Source: Paracoccus sp. S3-43
GTDB lineage: Bacteria; Pseudomonadota; Alphaproteobacteria; Rhodobacterales; Rhodobacteraceae
NCBI RefSeq assembly: GCF_029027965.1
Contig: NZ_CP119082.1
Span: 1,282,001-1,346,000, forward strand
DNA: 64,000 bases
Direction of reading: 5' to 3'
Below are positions 15,325 to 24,075 of the stretch, in pieces. The notes under the pieces are model-generated. The model worked only from the letters and a program-made list of their open reading frames with translations. It had not been told where the DNA came from and did not search any database. Made by a program: the position numbers and the translations under genes. How positions within the stretch are numbered: position 1 is the first letter of the stretch; each line of letters opens with the position of its first letter.

Positions 15325-16178
15325 CCCTGATCGCGACCGACGATTTCAAGCCGCGCGCCGAGCCGGCCTCGACCCTCGATCCCCGGCGGCGCAGCAGCGC
15401 GCGGGTCCGGCTTGGCCCCGGCCCGGCCATCCCCTTCGGAATGCAGATCGGCAGCATCGGGCTGGTGGTGCTGTGGACGCTGGGATCGGCCCTGGGGCTG
15501 ATCGACCCGCGTATCCTGTCGGCGCCCTGGACGGTGATCGAGGCGTTCGGCAAGCTGATCGCCGAGGGACGGTTGCAGGAGCATTTCACCATCTCGACCT
15601 GGCGGGCGGTCACCGGGCTGGTGATCGGCGTCGCCATCGGCACGGTGCTGGCGGTGATCGCCGGGCTGTCGCGGTGGGGCGAGGCGATCATCGACGGCCC
15701 CGTCCAGATCAAGCGTGCGGTGCCGACGCTGGCGCTGATCCCGCTTCTGATGCTGTGGTTCGGCATCGGCGAGGAGATGAAGATCATCACCATCGTGCTG
15801 GCGGTGATCGTGCCGATCTATATCCACACCCACAACGCCCTGCGCGGCATCGACAACCGCTATGTCGAGCTGGCCGAGACGCTGAACCTGTCGCGATGGG
15901 CCTTCATCCGGCAGGTGGTGCTGCCCGGCGCGCTTCCCGGATTTCTGCTGGGGCTGCGCTTTGCCGTCACGCTGTGCTGGGTGTCGCTGGTCGTGGTGGA
16001 ACAGGTGAACGCCACCAGCGGCCTCGGCTACATGATCAACCTGGCGCGCACCTATGGCCAGACCGAGATCATCATCGCCGGCATCGTCGTCTATGCGGTC
16101 CTGGGCCTTGCATCCGACGCCGCCGTCCGCCTTGTCGAAAGGAGGGCCCTGTCATGGCGCCGCACCCTGTCCCAGTGA
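15321..16178 (+). CDS. SsuC-type ABC transporter permease
   Basis: 285 residues with a cytoplasmic N-terminus and about six transmembrane helices. The EAA-type loop is NALRGIDNRYVELAETLNLSRWAFIRQVVLPGALP, and the WxxGxGEEMKI segment (LWFGIGEEMKIITI) is characteristic of the SsuC/NrtB group. ATGA overlaps with the binding-protein gene upstream and a 25-bp overlap with the ATPase gene downstream show that the three are one transporter. The inner-membrane channel for the organosulfur ligand delivered by the preceding protein. Confidence 0.9.
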   Translation: MTLIATDDFKPRAEPASTLDPRRRSSARVRLGPGPAIPFGMQIGSIGLVVLWTLGSALGLIDPRILSAPWTVIEAFGKLIAEGRLQEHFTISTWRAVTGLVIGVAIGTVLAVIAGLSRWGEAIIDGPVQIKRAVPTLALIPLLMLWFGIGEEMKIITIVLAVIVPIYIHTHNALRGIDNRYVELAETLNLSRWAFIRQVVLPGALPGFLLGLRFAVTLCWVSLVVVEQVNATSGLGYMINLARTYGQTEIIIAGIVVYAVLGLASDAAVRLVERRALSWRRTLSQ

Positions 16179-16876
16179 CCCGCTTCACGGTCGAGACGCA
16201 CAACCTCTATCGCGGCTTCAACGGCCGCACCATCCTGGCCGGTCTGGACCTGACCATCCGGCGGGGCGAGTTCGTGGCCCTGCTGGGCCGGTCCGGGTCG
16301 GGCAAAAGCACCTTCCTGAAGGCGCTGGCCGAACTGGACCATGACGTGACCGGATCGGGCCGCCTGGACGTGCCGCAGAACCGCTCGGTGGTGTTCCAGG
16401 ACGCCCGCTTGCTGCCCTGGCGCACGGTGTTGCAGAACGTCACCCTGGGCCTGCGCCATGCCGACGATGCCGGGCGGCGGATGCTGCGAGAGGTCGGGCT
16501 GGCCGGGCGCGAGGCGTCCTGGCCGGTGGAACTGTCGGGCGGCGAACAGCAGCGGGTGGCGCTGGCGCGGTCGCTGGTGCGCGAACCCGAACTGCTGCTG
16601 GCGGACGAACCCTTCGGCGCGCTGGACGCGCTGACCCGGATCAGGATGCATGTCCTGCTCAAGGAACTCTGCGCCCGCCATCAGCCCTCGGTCCTGTTGG
16701 TGACGCATGATGTGGACGAGGCGATCGCGCTCGCCGACCGGATCCTGGTGCTGGAGGACGGCGCCTTCGTCGAGGATCTGGCCATCGACCTGCCCAGCCC
16801 CCGCGAACCCGACAACCCGCGCTTCGGCCAGCTTCGCCGCCACCTGCTGGGCAAGCTGGGCGTCGCCACGCATTGA
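16154..16876 (+). CDS. SsuB-type ABC transporter ATP-binding protein
   Basis: 240 residues from the ATG at 16154, preceded by GGAGGG at 16141-16146. Walker A LLGRSGSGKSTFLKAL, Q-loop FQDARLLPWRTVLQNV, signature LSGGEQQRVALARSL, Walker B LLLADEPFGALD and switch LVTHDVDEAI are intact. It is the shorter SsuB form, ending in RRHLLGKLGVATH. It overlaps the permease gene, and its stop touches the next gene's Shine-Dalgarno region, so transporter and monooxygenases are co-expressed. Confidence 0.9.
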   Translation: MAPHPVPVTRFTVETHNLYRGFNGRTILAGLDLTIRRGEFVALLGRSGSGKSTFLKALAELDHDVTGSGRLDVPQNRSVVFQDARLLPWRTVLQNVTLGLRHADDAGRRMLREVGLAGREASWPVELSGGEQQRVALARSLVREPELLLADEPFGALDALTRIRMHVLLKELCARHQPSVLLVTHDVDEAIALADRILVLEDGAFVEDLAIDLPSPREPDNPRFGQLRRHLLGKLGVATH

Positions 16877-16887
16877 GGAACACCGCC

Positions 16888-18228
16888 GTGACCAAGCGAC
16901 AACTGAACCTGAACCTGTTCATCTATCCCGGCGGCCATCACGAGGCGGGCTGGCGTTACCACGGGTCCGATCCCGGCCGGGTGCTGGACATCCGCTTCTA
17001 TCAGGAACTGGCGCAAAAGGCCGAGGCCGCGAAATTCGACGCGCTGTTCTTCGCCGACGGCCCGGCGCTGGCCGACAACATCCGCCATGCCGCGCGCTTC
17101 CGGCTGGAGCCGCTGACCACCATCACCGCGCTGGCCACCGCGACCAGCCGGATCGGCCTGATCGCCACGGCCTCGACCACCTATAACGAGCCCTACAACC
17201 TGGCGCGGTTCTTCGCCTCGGTCGATCATATCTCGGGCGGGCGCGTGGGCTGGAACATCGTCACCACAAGCGCCCGGCAGGCGGCCGAGAATTTCGGCCT
17301 CGACGCCCATCCCGCCCATGGCGACCGCTATGGCCGCGCGCATGAATTCCTGGACGTGGTGACGAAGCTGTGGGACAGCTGGCAGGACGACGCTGTCGTC
17401 AACGACCCCGACAGCGGCGTCTTTGCCGACGACACGCGCATCCATGCCATCGACCACCGGGGCGAACATTTCCGGGTGCGCGGTCCGCTGAACATCCCGC
17501 GCGGCCCGCAGGGACGCCCGGTCTATGTCCAGGCCGGATCCTCCGAGGACGGCCGCCATTTCGCCGCGCTTCACGCCGAGGCGATCTTCACCGCGCACCA
17601 GACGCTGGCAAGCGCGCAGGCCTTCTATGCCGACATCAAGGCGCGGGCGCGCAGCGTCGGGCGCAACCCCGACCATATCAAGGTGCTGCCGGGGATCAGC
17701 CCCTACATCGGGTCCACCGAGGCCGAGGCGCAGGCGCTGCATGACGAATTCAACAGCCTGACGCAGCCCGCCTATTCGCTGCATGTGTTGCGGCAGATGA
17801 CCGGGCTGGATCTCTTGGGCCACGACCTCGACGGTCCCTTCCCGCGCCACCTGATCGCCCCCGACAACGACCGGGCCGAGGCCAGCCGCTTCAAGCTGGT
17901 CCTGGACATCGTCGACCGCGAAAGCCCCACGATCCGGCAGTTGATGCACCGGCTGGCCGGCGCGCGCGGCCATTGGGTCGTAGTGGGCACCCCGGAACAG
18001 ATCGCCGACGCCATCCAGACCTGGTTCGAGGGCGGCGCGGCCGACGGCTTCAACGTGATGCCGCCCTGGATCCATGGCGGCTTCGACGCCTTCGTCGATC
18101 ATGTCCTGCCGATCCTGCGCCGGCGCGGCCTGTTCCGCGACGATTACGACGCGGACACCCTGCGCGGCCATTACGGCCTGCCGCGCCCCGACAGCCTTTA
18201 CGCCAACCCCATCAAGAAAAGCGCCTGA
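16888..18228 (+). CDS. NtaA/SnaA/DszA-family FMN-dependent monooxygenase
   Basis: 446-residue luciferase-like (LLM) monooxygenase of the nitrilotriacetate/dimethylsulfone/dibenzothiophene-sulfone group. It starts with NLNLFIYPGGHHEAGWRYHG and has ALFFADG, FRLEPLTTITALA, GLIATASTTYNEPYNLARFFASVDHISGGR, VGWNIVTTS and RGPLNIPRGPQGRPVYVQAG. Such enzymes use reduced flavin and oxygen to cleave C-N or C-S bonds. The GTG at 16888 is chosen over a TTG at 16873 because GAGGAA sits 7 nt upstream of it and the protein then begins at the conserved MTKRQLNLN. It follows the importer without a gap and is paired with a paralogue immediately downstream. Confidence 0.85.
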   Translation: MTKRQLNLNLFIYPGGHHEAGWRYHGSDPGRVLDIRFYQELAQKAEAAKFDALFFADGPALADNIRHAARFRLEPLTTITALATATSRIGLIATASTTYNEPYNLARFFASVDHISGGRVGWNIVTTSARQAAENFGLDAHPAHGDRYGRAHEFLDVVTKLWDSWQDDAVVNDPDSGVFADDTRIHAIDHRGEHFRVRGPLNIPRGPQGRPVYVQAGSSEDGRHFAALHAEAIFTAHQTLASAQAFYADIKARARSVGRNPDHIKVLPGISPYIGSTEAEAQALHDEFNSLTQPAYSLHVLRQMTGLDLLGHDLDGPFPRHLIAPDNDRAEASRFKLVLDIVDRESPTIRQLMHRLAGARGHWVVVGTPEQIADAIQTWFEGGAADGFNVMPPWIHGGFDAFVDHVLPILRRRGLFRDDYDADTLRGHYGLPRPDSLYANPIKKSA

Positions 18229-18229
18229 C

Positions 18230-19591
18230 ATGACCCAACCACGCCAGATCAAGCTGGGCGCCTTCCTGATGGCGACCGGCCACCATGTCGCCGCCTGGCG
18301 CCACCCGGATGCCCAGGCCGATGCCGGGGTGAACGTCGCCCATTACCGTCAGATCGTCCAGACCGCCGAAAAGGCCAGGTTCGACTTGGTCTTCGTGGCC
18401 GACAGCCCGGCGGGCTGGCCCCGCGCCAAAGAGCCCGAGGCCCGGCAGCGGTCCAGCCAGGGCGCCCATTTCGAACCGCTGACGCTGTGGTCGGCACTGT
18501 CGCAGGTGACGGAGAACATCGGCTTCGTCGCCACCGCCTCGACCACCTACGAGGATCCCTACCTGCTGGCTCGCCGCTTCGCCTCGCTGGATCACCTGTC
18601 GGGCGGGCGGGCGGCCTGGAATGTGGTGACGACCGGCGCGGATGTGTCACACAACTTTTCCATCTCGGGCCATCCGGCCCATGCCGACCGCTATGCCCGG
18701 GCCGAAGAGTTCGTGGATCTGGTCCTGGACCTGTGGGATTCGCACGAGGACGGGGCGTTTCTGCGCGACAAGGACAGCGGCATCTATGTCGATCTGGACC
18801 GCGTGCATCAGGTGAACCACAAGGGCACGCATTTCTCGGTCCGCGGGCCGCTGAACATTCCGCGACCGCCGCAGGGCCATCCGGTGGTGGTACAGGCCGG
18901 CGCATCCGAGCCCGGCCGCCGGCTGGCCGCCCGCACGGCGGAGGTGATCTTTACCGCCAACCAGACGCTGGCCGACGCACAGGCTTTCTATGCCGATATC
19001 AAGGGCCGGCTGGCCGCCTTTGGCCGGCACCCGGACCAGTTGCTGATCGCGCCGGGGATCTTTCCCGTGCTGGGGGGAACCGAGGCCGAGGCGCGCCGCA
19101 ACCACGAGGAAATCCAGAACCTGATCCATCCGGCCATCGCATGGGAGATACTGTCGCGCCATTACCAGGGCCGCGACCTGTCGGGCTATTCTCTGGACGA
19201 CAGGGCACCGCCGCTTCCCGACAGCACCGAGCTGAACAAGAGCCGCCTGGCCCTTGTCACCGATCTGGTCGAACGCGGCAACCTGACGCTGCGTCAGCTT
19301 TACCTTGCCGTCGCGGGCGCGCGCGGGCACCGCGAGGTGGTGGGCACGCCCGAACAGATCGCCGAGGCGATGCAGGACTGGTTCGACCACGGCGCGGCGG
19401 ATGCCTTCAACATCATGCCGCCGGTCCTGCCCAAGGGCCTTGACGACTTCGTGGCCGAGGTCGTGCCGATCCTGCGCCGGCGCGGGCTGTTCCGCGAGGA
19501 TTACGAAGGCCCGACCCTGCGCGAGAACCTGGGCCTCGCGCGGCCCCAGAACCGCTTCGCGGCACGGCGCAGGGTGACGGCGGCGGAATGA
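18230..19591 (+). CDS. NtaA/SnaA/DszA-family FMN-dependent monooxygenase (second, tandem)
   Basis: 453 residues, clearly homologous to the preceding gene product but diverged: KLGAFLMATGHHVAAWRHP, FVADSPAGW, HFEPLTLWSALSQVTENIGF, STTYEDPYLLARRFASLDHLSGGRAAWNVVTT, RGPLNIPRPPQGHPVVVQAG. It resembles the DszA/DmoA/SfnG-like side of the family. Only one base separates the stop of the first monooxygenase from this ATG, and its own stop overlaps the MFS gene by 4 bp. Two tandem enzymes on one transcript suggest sequential or alternative substrates. Which sulfone, sulfonate or amine they act on cannot be determined here. Confidence 0.85.
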   Translation: MTQPRQIKLGAFLMATGHHVAAWRHPDAQADAGVNVAHYRQIVQTAEKARFDLVFVADSPAGWPRAKEPEARQRSSQGAHFEPLTLWSALSQVTENIGFVATASTTYEDPYLLARRFASLDHLSGGRAAWNVVTTGADVSHNFSISGHPAHADRYARAEEFVDLVLDLWDSHEDGAFLRDKDSGIYVDLDRVHQVNHKGTHFSVRGPLNIPRPPQGHPVVVQAGASEPGRRLAARTAEVIFTANQTLADAQAFYADIKGRLAAFGRHPDQLLIAPGIFPVLGGTEAEARRNHEEIQNLIHPAIAWEILSRHYQGRDLSGYSLDDRAPPLPDSTELNKSRLALVTDLVERGNLTLRQLYLAVAGARGHREVVGTPEQIAEAMQDWFDHGAADAFNIMPPVLPKGLDDFVAEVVPILRRRGLFREDYEGPTLRENLGLARPQNRFAARRRVTAAE

Positions 19592-21009
19592 CGGATGCGA
19601 AGAAGGGCGCGGCCGCGCGTCCGCAATGGCTGGTGCCGCTGGTCCTGTCGGTGGCGCTGTTCATGGAGAACATGGATTCGACCGTGATCGCGACATCCCT
19701 GCCGGCGATCGCGGCCGATATCGGCACGACGCCCATCGCGCTGAAGCTGGCCTTCACCGCCTATTTCCTGGCGCTGGCGATCTTCATCCCGATCAGCGCC
19801 TGGGCGGGCGACCGCTTCGGTCCGACGCGGGTGTTCCGCGCGGCGATCCTGGTGTTCATGCTGGGATCGCTGGGCTGCGCCTTCGCCACCTCGCTGGAGG
19901 GCTTCGTCGCCGCGCGGTTTCTGGGCGGGATGGGCGGGGCAATGATGACGCCGCTGGCCCGGCTGATGCTGTATCGCATCACGCCCCGCGCCGGGCTGAT
20001 GCGGGCGACGGCGACGATGACCATTCCGGCGGTCGTCGCGCCGCTGGTCGGGCCGCTGGTCGGCGGGGCGCTGACCACCTTCGCGGGCTGGCAGTGGATC
20101 TTCCTGGTCAACCTGCCGGTCGGACTGGCGGGGATCGTCGCCGTCGGGCTTCTGGTCCGCGACGTGCCCCCTGTGCCGGTGCGGGCGCTGGACCGGCGCG
20201 GCTTCGTGCTGCTGGCGGCGGCGTTTTCCGGGCTGATGTCGGGGCTGTCGCTGGTCAGCCTGCCGATCTTGCCGGTCTGGGCGGCGCTGGCGCTGACCGC
20301 GTTCGGGCTGGCCTCGGGCGGGGCCTATCTGCGCCATGCCGCGCGCCATCCCGCGCCGCTTCTGGATCCGGCGCTGTTTCGCGACCCGGTGTTTCGCGGC
20401 GCCACCACGGCCACGATGATGTTTCTCATCGGCGCGGGGGCGGTGCCGTTCCTGCTGCCGCTGATGCTGCAACTGGGCTTCGGCCTGACCGCCTATCAGG
20501 CGGGCGCGATCACCTTCGCGGGCGGAATCGGCGCGATCAGCGCCAAGCTGATCTCGACCCAGGTCTTCGCCAGCCACGGCTTTCGCAACCCGCTGATCCT
20601 GGCGGTGGTGCTGTCGGCGATGGGGCTGGCGATCAAGGGGTGGCTCACGCCCGAGACGCCGCATCTGCTGATCGCCGGGCTGCTGGTGACCGGCGGCGTT
20701 CTGCGGTCGCTGTTCTTCACCGGCCAGCATGTGCTGACCATATCCGAGATCCCCGCCGAAAGCGCGGGCGCCGCCCTGGCGCTGACCACCGTGTTGCGCC
20801 CCATCGCCACCGCGCTTGGCGTGGCCCTGGCGGGGGGCGTTCTGGAACAGGTCAGCCAGGGCGGAGCGCTGACGCTGGACGCCTTTCACATGGCGTTCTT
20901 CGTGCTGGCCTGCTTTTCTGCGGCTGCCATCCTGCCGCTGCTGCGGCTGCCCGCCGGGTCCGGCGGCGAAATGTCCGGCCATGTCCTGCCCGGCCGGGCC
21001 ACCCCTTGA
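19588..21009 (+). CDS. MFS transporter, DHA2 (EmrB/QacA) family
   Basis: 473-residue inner-membrane transporter with about 13-14 predicted helices. Motifs include SVALFMENMDSTVIATSLPAIAADI (TM1, acidic residue typical of DHA2), the loop AGDRFGPTRVFRA (motif A) and TMTIPAVVAPLVGPLVGGALTTFAGWQWIFLVNLP (motif C and following loop). DHA2 proteins are proton-driven drug/metabolite exporters. Its ATG overlaps the upstream monooxygenase stop (ATGA), so it may export a toxic product or analogue generated by the cluster; that is inference from position only. Confidence 0.88.
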   Translation: MTDAKKGAAARPQWLVPLVLSVALFMENMDSTVIATSLPAIAADIGTTPIALKLAFTAYFLALAIFIPISAWAGDRFGPTRVFRAAILVFMLGSLGCAFATSLEGFVAARFLGGMGGAMMTPLARLMLYRITPRAGLMRATATMTIPAVVAPLVGPLVGGALTTFAGWQWIFLVNLPVGLAGIVAVGLLVRDVPPVPVRALDRRGFVLLAAAFSGLMSGLSLVSLPILPVWAALALTAFGLASGGAYLRHAARHPAPLLDPALFRDPVFRGATTATMMFLIGAGAVPFLLPLMLQLGFGLTAYQAGAITFAGGIGAISAKLISTQVFASHGFRNPLILAVVLSAMGLAIKGWLTPETPHLLIAGLLVTGGVLRSLFFTGQHVLTISEIPAESAGAALALTTVLRPIATALGVALAGGVLEQVSQGGALTLDAFHMAFFVLACFSAAAILPLLRLPAGSGGEMSGHVLPGRATP

Positions 21010-21022
21010 ACGGAGAGAATGA

Positions 21023-22078
21023 ATGACCCTCGACCACCGCCCCCTTGGCCGCACCGGCATCACGGTCTCGTCCCTTGCGCTTGGCACGATGACCTGGGGC
21101 GAACAGAACACCGAAGCCGAGGGCCATGCCCAGCTGGACCGCGCGCTGGATTTCGGCATCACCCTGATCGACACGGCCGAGAACTATTCGATCCCGCCCA
21201 GGGCCGAGACGCAGGGATCGACCGAACGGATCATCGGCACCTGGCTGAAGGCGCGCGGCGGGCGCGACCGGATCGTGCTGGCCTCCAAGGTCTCGGGCCC
21301 CAGCGACCGCACCTATCTGCGCGCCGACGGCCAGCCGCCGCGCCTGGATGCGAAGAACATCGCCGAGGCGATCGACGGATCCCTGCGCCGCTTGCAGACC
21401 GATTACCTGGATCTTTACCAGATCCACTGGCCGAACCGCCCGGTTCCGCTGTTCGGCAGCGGCAGGCACGCGCCCTCGCGCGGCCATGACGGATCCGAGG
21501 TGCCCATCGAGGAGACGCTGGAGGCGCTCGACGCCGTGGTGAAATCCGGCAAGGTCCGCCATATCGGCCTGTCGAACGAGACCGCCTGGGGCCTGTCGCG
21601 GTTCCTGCACCTGTCGGACAGGCGGGGGCTGGCGCGCGTCGCATCCGTCCAGAACGCCTATAACCTGCTGAACCGCACCTATGAGCAGGGTCTGGCCGAG
21701 TTCCATGCGCGCGAGGACGTGGGTCTGCTGGCCTATTCGCCGCTGGCCCAGGGCTTCCTGACCGGCAAATACCGGAACGGCGCCCGCCCCGAGGGCGCGC
21801 GGCTGACGCTTTTCGACCGGGGCGACCGCTATCAGAAGCCCGGCGTGGCCGAGGCGGTGGACGCCTACCTTCAGATCGCCCGCGATTTCGGGCTGGACCC
21901 GGCCCAGCTTGCCATCGCCTGGGTGACAAGCCGCGATTTCGTCACCGCCACCATCATCGGCGCGACCCGGCCCGACCAGTTGGAAGCCGACCTGCGATCC
22001 GTCGATGTCACGATCACCCCCGAGATCGCAGAGCGTATCGAGGCGGTCTTCCAGCTGCACGGCAGCCCCGCCCCCTGA
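21023..22078 (+). CDS. Aldo/keto reductase (Tas-like)
   Basis: 351 residues with the AKR (beta/alpha)8 landmarks: the catalytic Asp and Tyr in LIDTAENYSIP, the Lys in VLASKVSG, and the His in YQIHWPNRP. C-terminal IIGATRPDQLEADL contributes to NADPH binding. Closest in length and motif spacing to Tas/YghZ-like NADPH-dependent reductases. A GGAGAG element precedes the ATG, which is 14 bp after the MFS stop. In this operon it could reduce aldehydes released by oxidative desulfonation, an inference from context. Confidence 0.85.
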   Translation: MTLDHRPLGRTGITVSSLALGTMTWGEQNTEAEGHAQLDRALDFGITLIDTAENYSIPPRAETQGSTERIIGTWLKARGGRDRIVLASKVSGPSDRTYLRADGQPPRLDAKNIAEAIDGSLRRLQTDYLDLYQIHWPNRPVPLFGSGRHAPSRGHDGSEVPIEETLEALDAVVKSGKVRHIGLSNETAWGLSRFLHLSDRRGLARVASVQNAYNLLNRTYEQGLAEFHAREDVGLLAYSPLAQGFLTGKYRNGARPEGARLTLFDRGDRYQKPGVAEAVDAYLQIARDFGLDPAQLAIAWVTSRDFVTATIIGATRPDQLEADLRSVDVTITPEIAERIEAVFQLHGSPAP

Positions 22079-22090
22079 GAGGAGAATCCC

Positions 22091-22930
22091 ATGAACATTT
22101 GCGTCGATACCCCGCGTCCGGCGGACGCCGCCACGGCAATCCGCGCCCGCTATCGCGAGGACGCGCCTGCGGTCGGCTGGAATCCGGTGATCGCCAGCCT
22201 GCTGAACCACCGATCCGTCCGCGCCTATCTGCCCGATCCGCCGGCGCCCGGCACGGTGGCGACGCTGGTCGCCGCCGCGTCCTCGGCCCCCACCTCGTCG
22301 AACATCCAGGCGTGGAGCGTGGTGGCCGTCACCGATCCGGGCAAGCGCGACGAACTGGCCCGGATCGCGGGCGGACAGGCGCATATCCGCCAGGCGCCGC
22401 TGATCCTGGTCTGGATCGCCGACCTGTCGCGGGCCGAGGCGGTCGCAGGCCGCGCGGGGGTGACCCTGGGCGGCCTCGGCTATACCGAAACCTTCCTGCT
22501 GGCCGCCATCGACGCGGCGCTTGCCGCGCAGAACGCCCTGGTCGCGGCCGAATCGCTGGGTCTCGGCACCGTCTATATCGGCGCGCTGCGCAACGACCCC
22601 GAGGCGGTGGCGCGTCTTCTGGACCTGCCGCCGCGCGCGGTCGCGATCTTCGGCCTGGTTGTCGGCCATCCCGACCCGGCGGTGCCTACGGCGGTCAAGC
22701 CGCGCCTGCCGCAGCAGGCGGTGCTGCACCGAGAGGTCTATTCCGCCGCCGCCCAGCCCGATGCCATCGCCCGCCACGATGCCGCCACCGTGGCGTTCCG
22801 GGCGGAACAGGGCCTTCCCGCCCGGGGCTGGACCGACCTGCTGGTCGCCCGGCTGCGCGACGTGGCCGCCTTGAAAGGCCGCCACCGCCTGCGCGAGGTG
22901 TTCGAGCGGCTGGGGATCAGGCTGGGCTGA
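22091..22930 (+). CDS. NfsA-like NADPH nitroreductase/flavin reductase
   Basis: 279 residues with the FMN-binding nitroreductase fold: NHRSVRAYLPDPPAPGTV near residue 39, SSAPTSSNIQAWSVVAV, AALAAQNALVAAESLGLG and LFGLVVGHP-like AIFGLVVGHPDP. It matches the NfsA/FRP type (oxygen-insensitive NADPH nitroreductase). The gene is 13 bp downstream of the aldo/keto reductase with a GGAG ribosome site. Members can reduce FMN, so it is a candidate source of FMNH2 for the LLM monooxygenases in the same cluster, which otherwise lack an obvious SsuE-type partner. Confidence 0.82.
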   Translation: MNICVDTPRPADAATAIRARYREDAPAVGWNPVIASLLNHRSVRAYLPDPPAPGTVATLVAAASSAPTSSNIQAWSVVAVTDPGKRDELARIAGGQAHIRQAPLILVWIADLSRAEAVAGRAGVTLGGLGYTETFLLAAIDAALAAQNALVAAESLGLGTVYIGALRNDPEAVARLLDLPPRAVAIFGLVVGHPDPAVPTAVKPRLPQQAVLHREVYSAAAQPDAIARHDAATVAFRAEQGLPARGWTDLLVARLRDVAALKGRHRLREVFERLGIRLG

Positions 22931-22995
22931 AGGATCTGGCGGCTGGGGCGGGTGGCGCAGAGAAGCATATTCTCCTTTCGGGTCGAACAAAACAC

Positions 22996-23011
22996 GACGC
23001 ATATTATCGTC
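22996..23011. promoter_or_regulatory. AT-rich dyad upstream of the small-gene/epsC operon
   Basis: GACG (22996-22999), CATATTAT, CGTC (23008-23011) stands out as AT-rich in the 131-bp gap between the nitroreductase gene and the next operon. It lies about 50 bp upstream of the following ATG and may be part of its promoter or an operator. Short and unproven. Confidence 0.25.
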
Positions 23012-23061
23012 ATTCGCCCGTGCCTGTGTCATTCTGGGGGCATCCCGATGAAGGATAGCCC

Positions 23062-23619
23062 ATGCCACCCCCCGACGACATCGCCAGCCTGATTTCCGCC
23101 TTGGGCCTTGATGCGGATCTTCATGCCGCGCTGCTGGCCCGGCTGGGCGATCTGGACCAGGACGGCTTCACCGATGCCGAGTTGCTGTCGCCCGTCGCGC
23201 CCGGCCCGGTGTCGCTGACCGAACGGCGGGCGGTGGCCTATCATGCCGCCGTGCTGCTGGGCGACAGGGCGCTGACGGCGCGCTATCGCGCCCTGCTGGT
23301 GCAAAGCATCGGCGAAGGCAGCGCCCAGTGGCACGAGATCGACATCGAGACGCGCCGCGCCGCCGCGACCTTTCCCGAAGCGGCGGCCCTGGGTCCGGCC
23401 AGCCGGGCGATCATCGGCGACCGGCTGGCGGGGGCCTTTCGCTATGTCCAGGCGTCGCTGGCGGGCGATCCGCGCGGGGCGCGGATCCCGCGCGACTGGG
23501 ACGCCGAATCCGCCGATATCCTGTCCCGGCTGCTGACCCTGGTCACCTTCCGGGCGCGGCTGCTGGCGGGGCTGGAGCAATTCGCCGCCACGGACCGCCC
23601 GCTTTACGCCGCCGAATAG
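23062..23619 (+). CDS. Uncharacterised protein, possibly CMD/AhpD-superfamily
   Basis: 185 residues, no signal peptide and no membrane helix. The N-terminal part is helical (IASLISALGLDADLHAALLARLG). The middle, VSLTERRAVAYHAAVLLGDRALTARYRALL, resembles the first helices of carboxymuconolactone-decarboxylase/AhpD-like proteins, and its partner gene 10 bp downstream is more clearly of that kind. It recalls the paired CMD-domain/alkylhydroperoxidase-domain proteins found with transport gene clusters. No CxxC redox pair is present. First gene of a four-gene operon ending in the serine acetyltransferase gene. Function unknown. Confidence 0.6.
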   Translation: MPPPDDIASLISALGLDADLHAALLARLGDLDQDGFTDAELLSPVAPGPVSLTERRAVAYHAAVLLGDRALTARYRALLVQSIGEGSAQWHEIDIETRRAAATFPEAAALGPASRAIIGDRLAGAFRYVQASLAGDPRGARIPRDWDAESADILSRLLTLVTFRARLLAGLEQFAATDRPLYAAE

Positions 23620-23628
23620 GGGACAGCC

Positions 23629-24075
23629 ATGCAGATCCTTCCCGACCATACCGCTGCCGCCTCCGCCGCGGGATCGCGCCTTGTCCGGCTGCTTGGCCCC
23701 CGGCGCGGCATCCTGCGGCGCCGTCGCGGCTTGGACGAGGGCGAACGCGCCCTGGTGGCGATGGTCGCCGCGCGCGAGGCGCATCATCACGCCATCGCCC
23801 AGGCCTATGCCCGGCGGGCGATGGCGGTGCTGGGCGACGATTTCGCCGTCGCGCTTGTGCTGGAGGAAGGTCTGGCCGCGCCTCTGACCGGGCGGATCGG
23901 CGCCCTGGCCGATGCCGCCGGGGCCCTGGCGCAGAACCCGCCGCGTCTTGGCCCGGCCCAGACCCGTCGCCTGAAGGCGCAGCGCCTGGATGCCGACGAA
24001 CTGGCCGACCTGTTCGTGACGGTGGCCTTGGTCCAGGCCAACCTGCACCGCGCCGCAGCGGTCCCCGACGCATGA
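23629..24075 (+). CDS. AhpD/CMD-like protein lacking the CxxC pair
   Basis: 148 residues. The pattern LDEGERALVAMVAAREAHHHAIAQAYARRAM, a central helix pair, then LDADELADLFVTVALVQANLHRAA matches the helical core of the AhpD/carboxymuconolactone-decarboxylase superfamily. The redox-active CxxC of AhpD is replaced by an EAHHHAI stretch, so a thiol-peroxidase activity is unlikely; histidines could bind a metal or act as base. Its stop overlaps the next gene's ATG (ATGA), indicating coupling. Physiological role unknown; position before epsC suggests a link to sulfur assimilation. Confidence 0.6.
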   Translation: MQILPDHTAAASAAGSRLVRLLGPRRGILRRRRGLDEGERALVAMVAAREAHHHAIAQAYARRAMAVLGDDFAVALVLEEGLAAPLTGRIGALADAAGALAQNPPRLGPAQTRRLKAQRLDADELADLFVTVALVQANLHRAAAVPDA

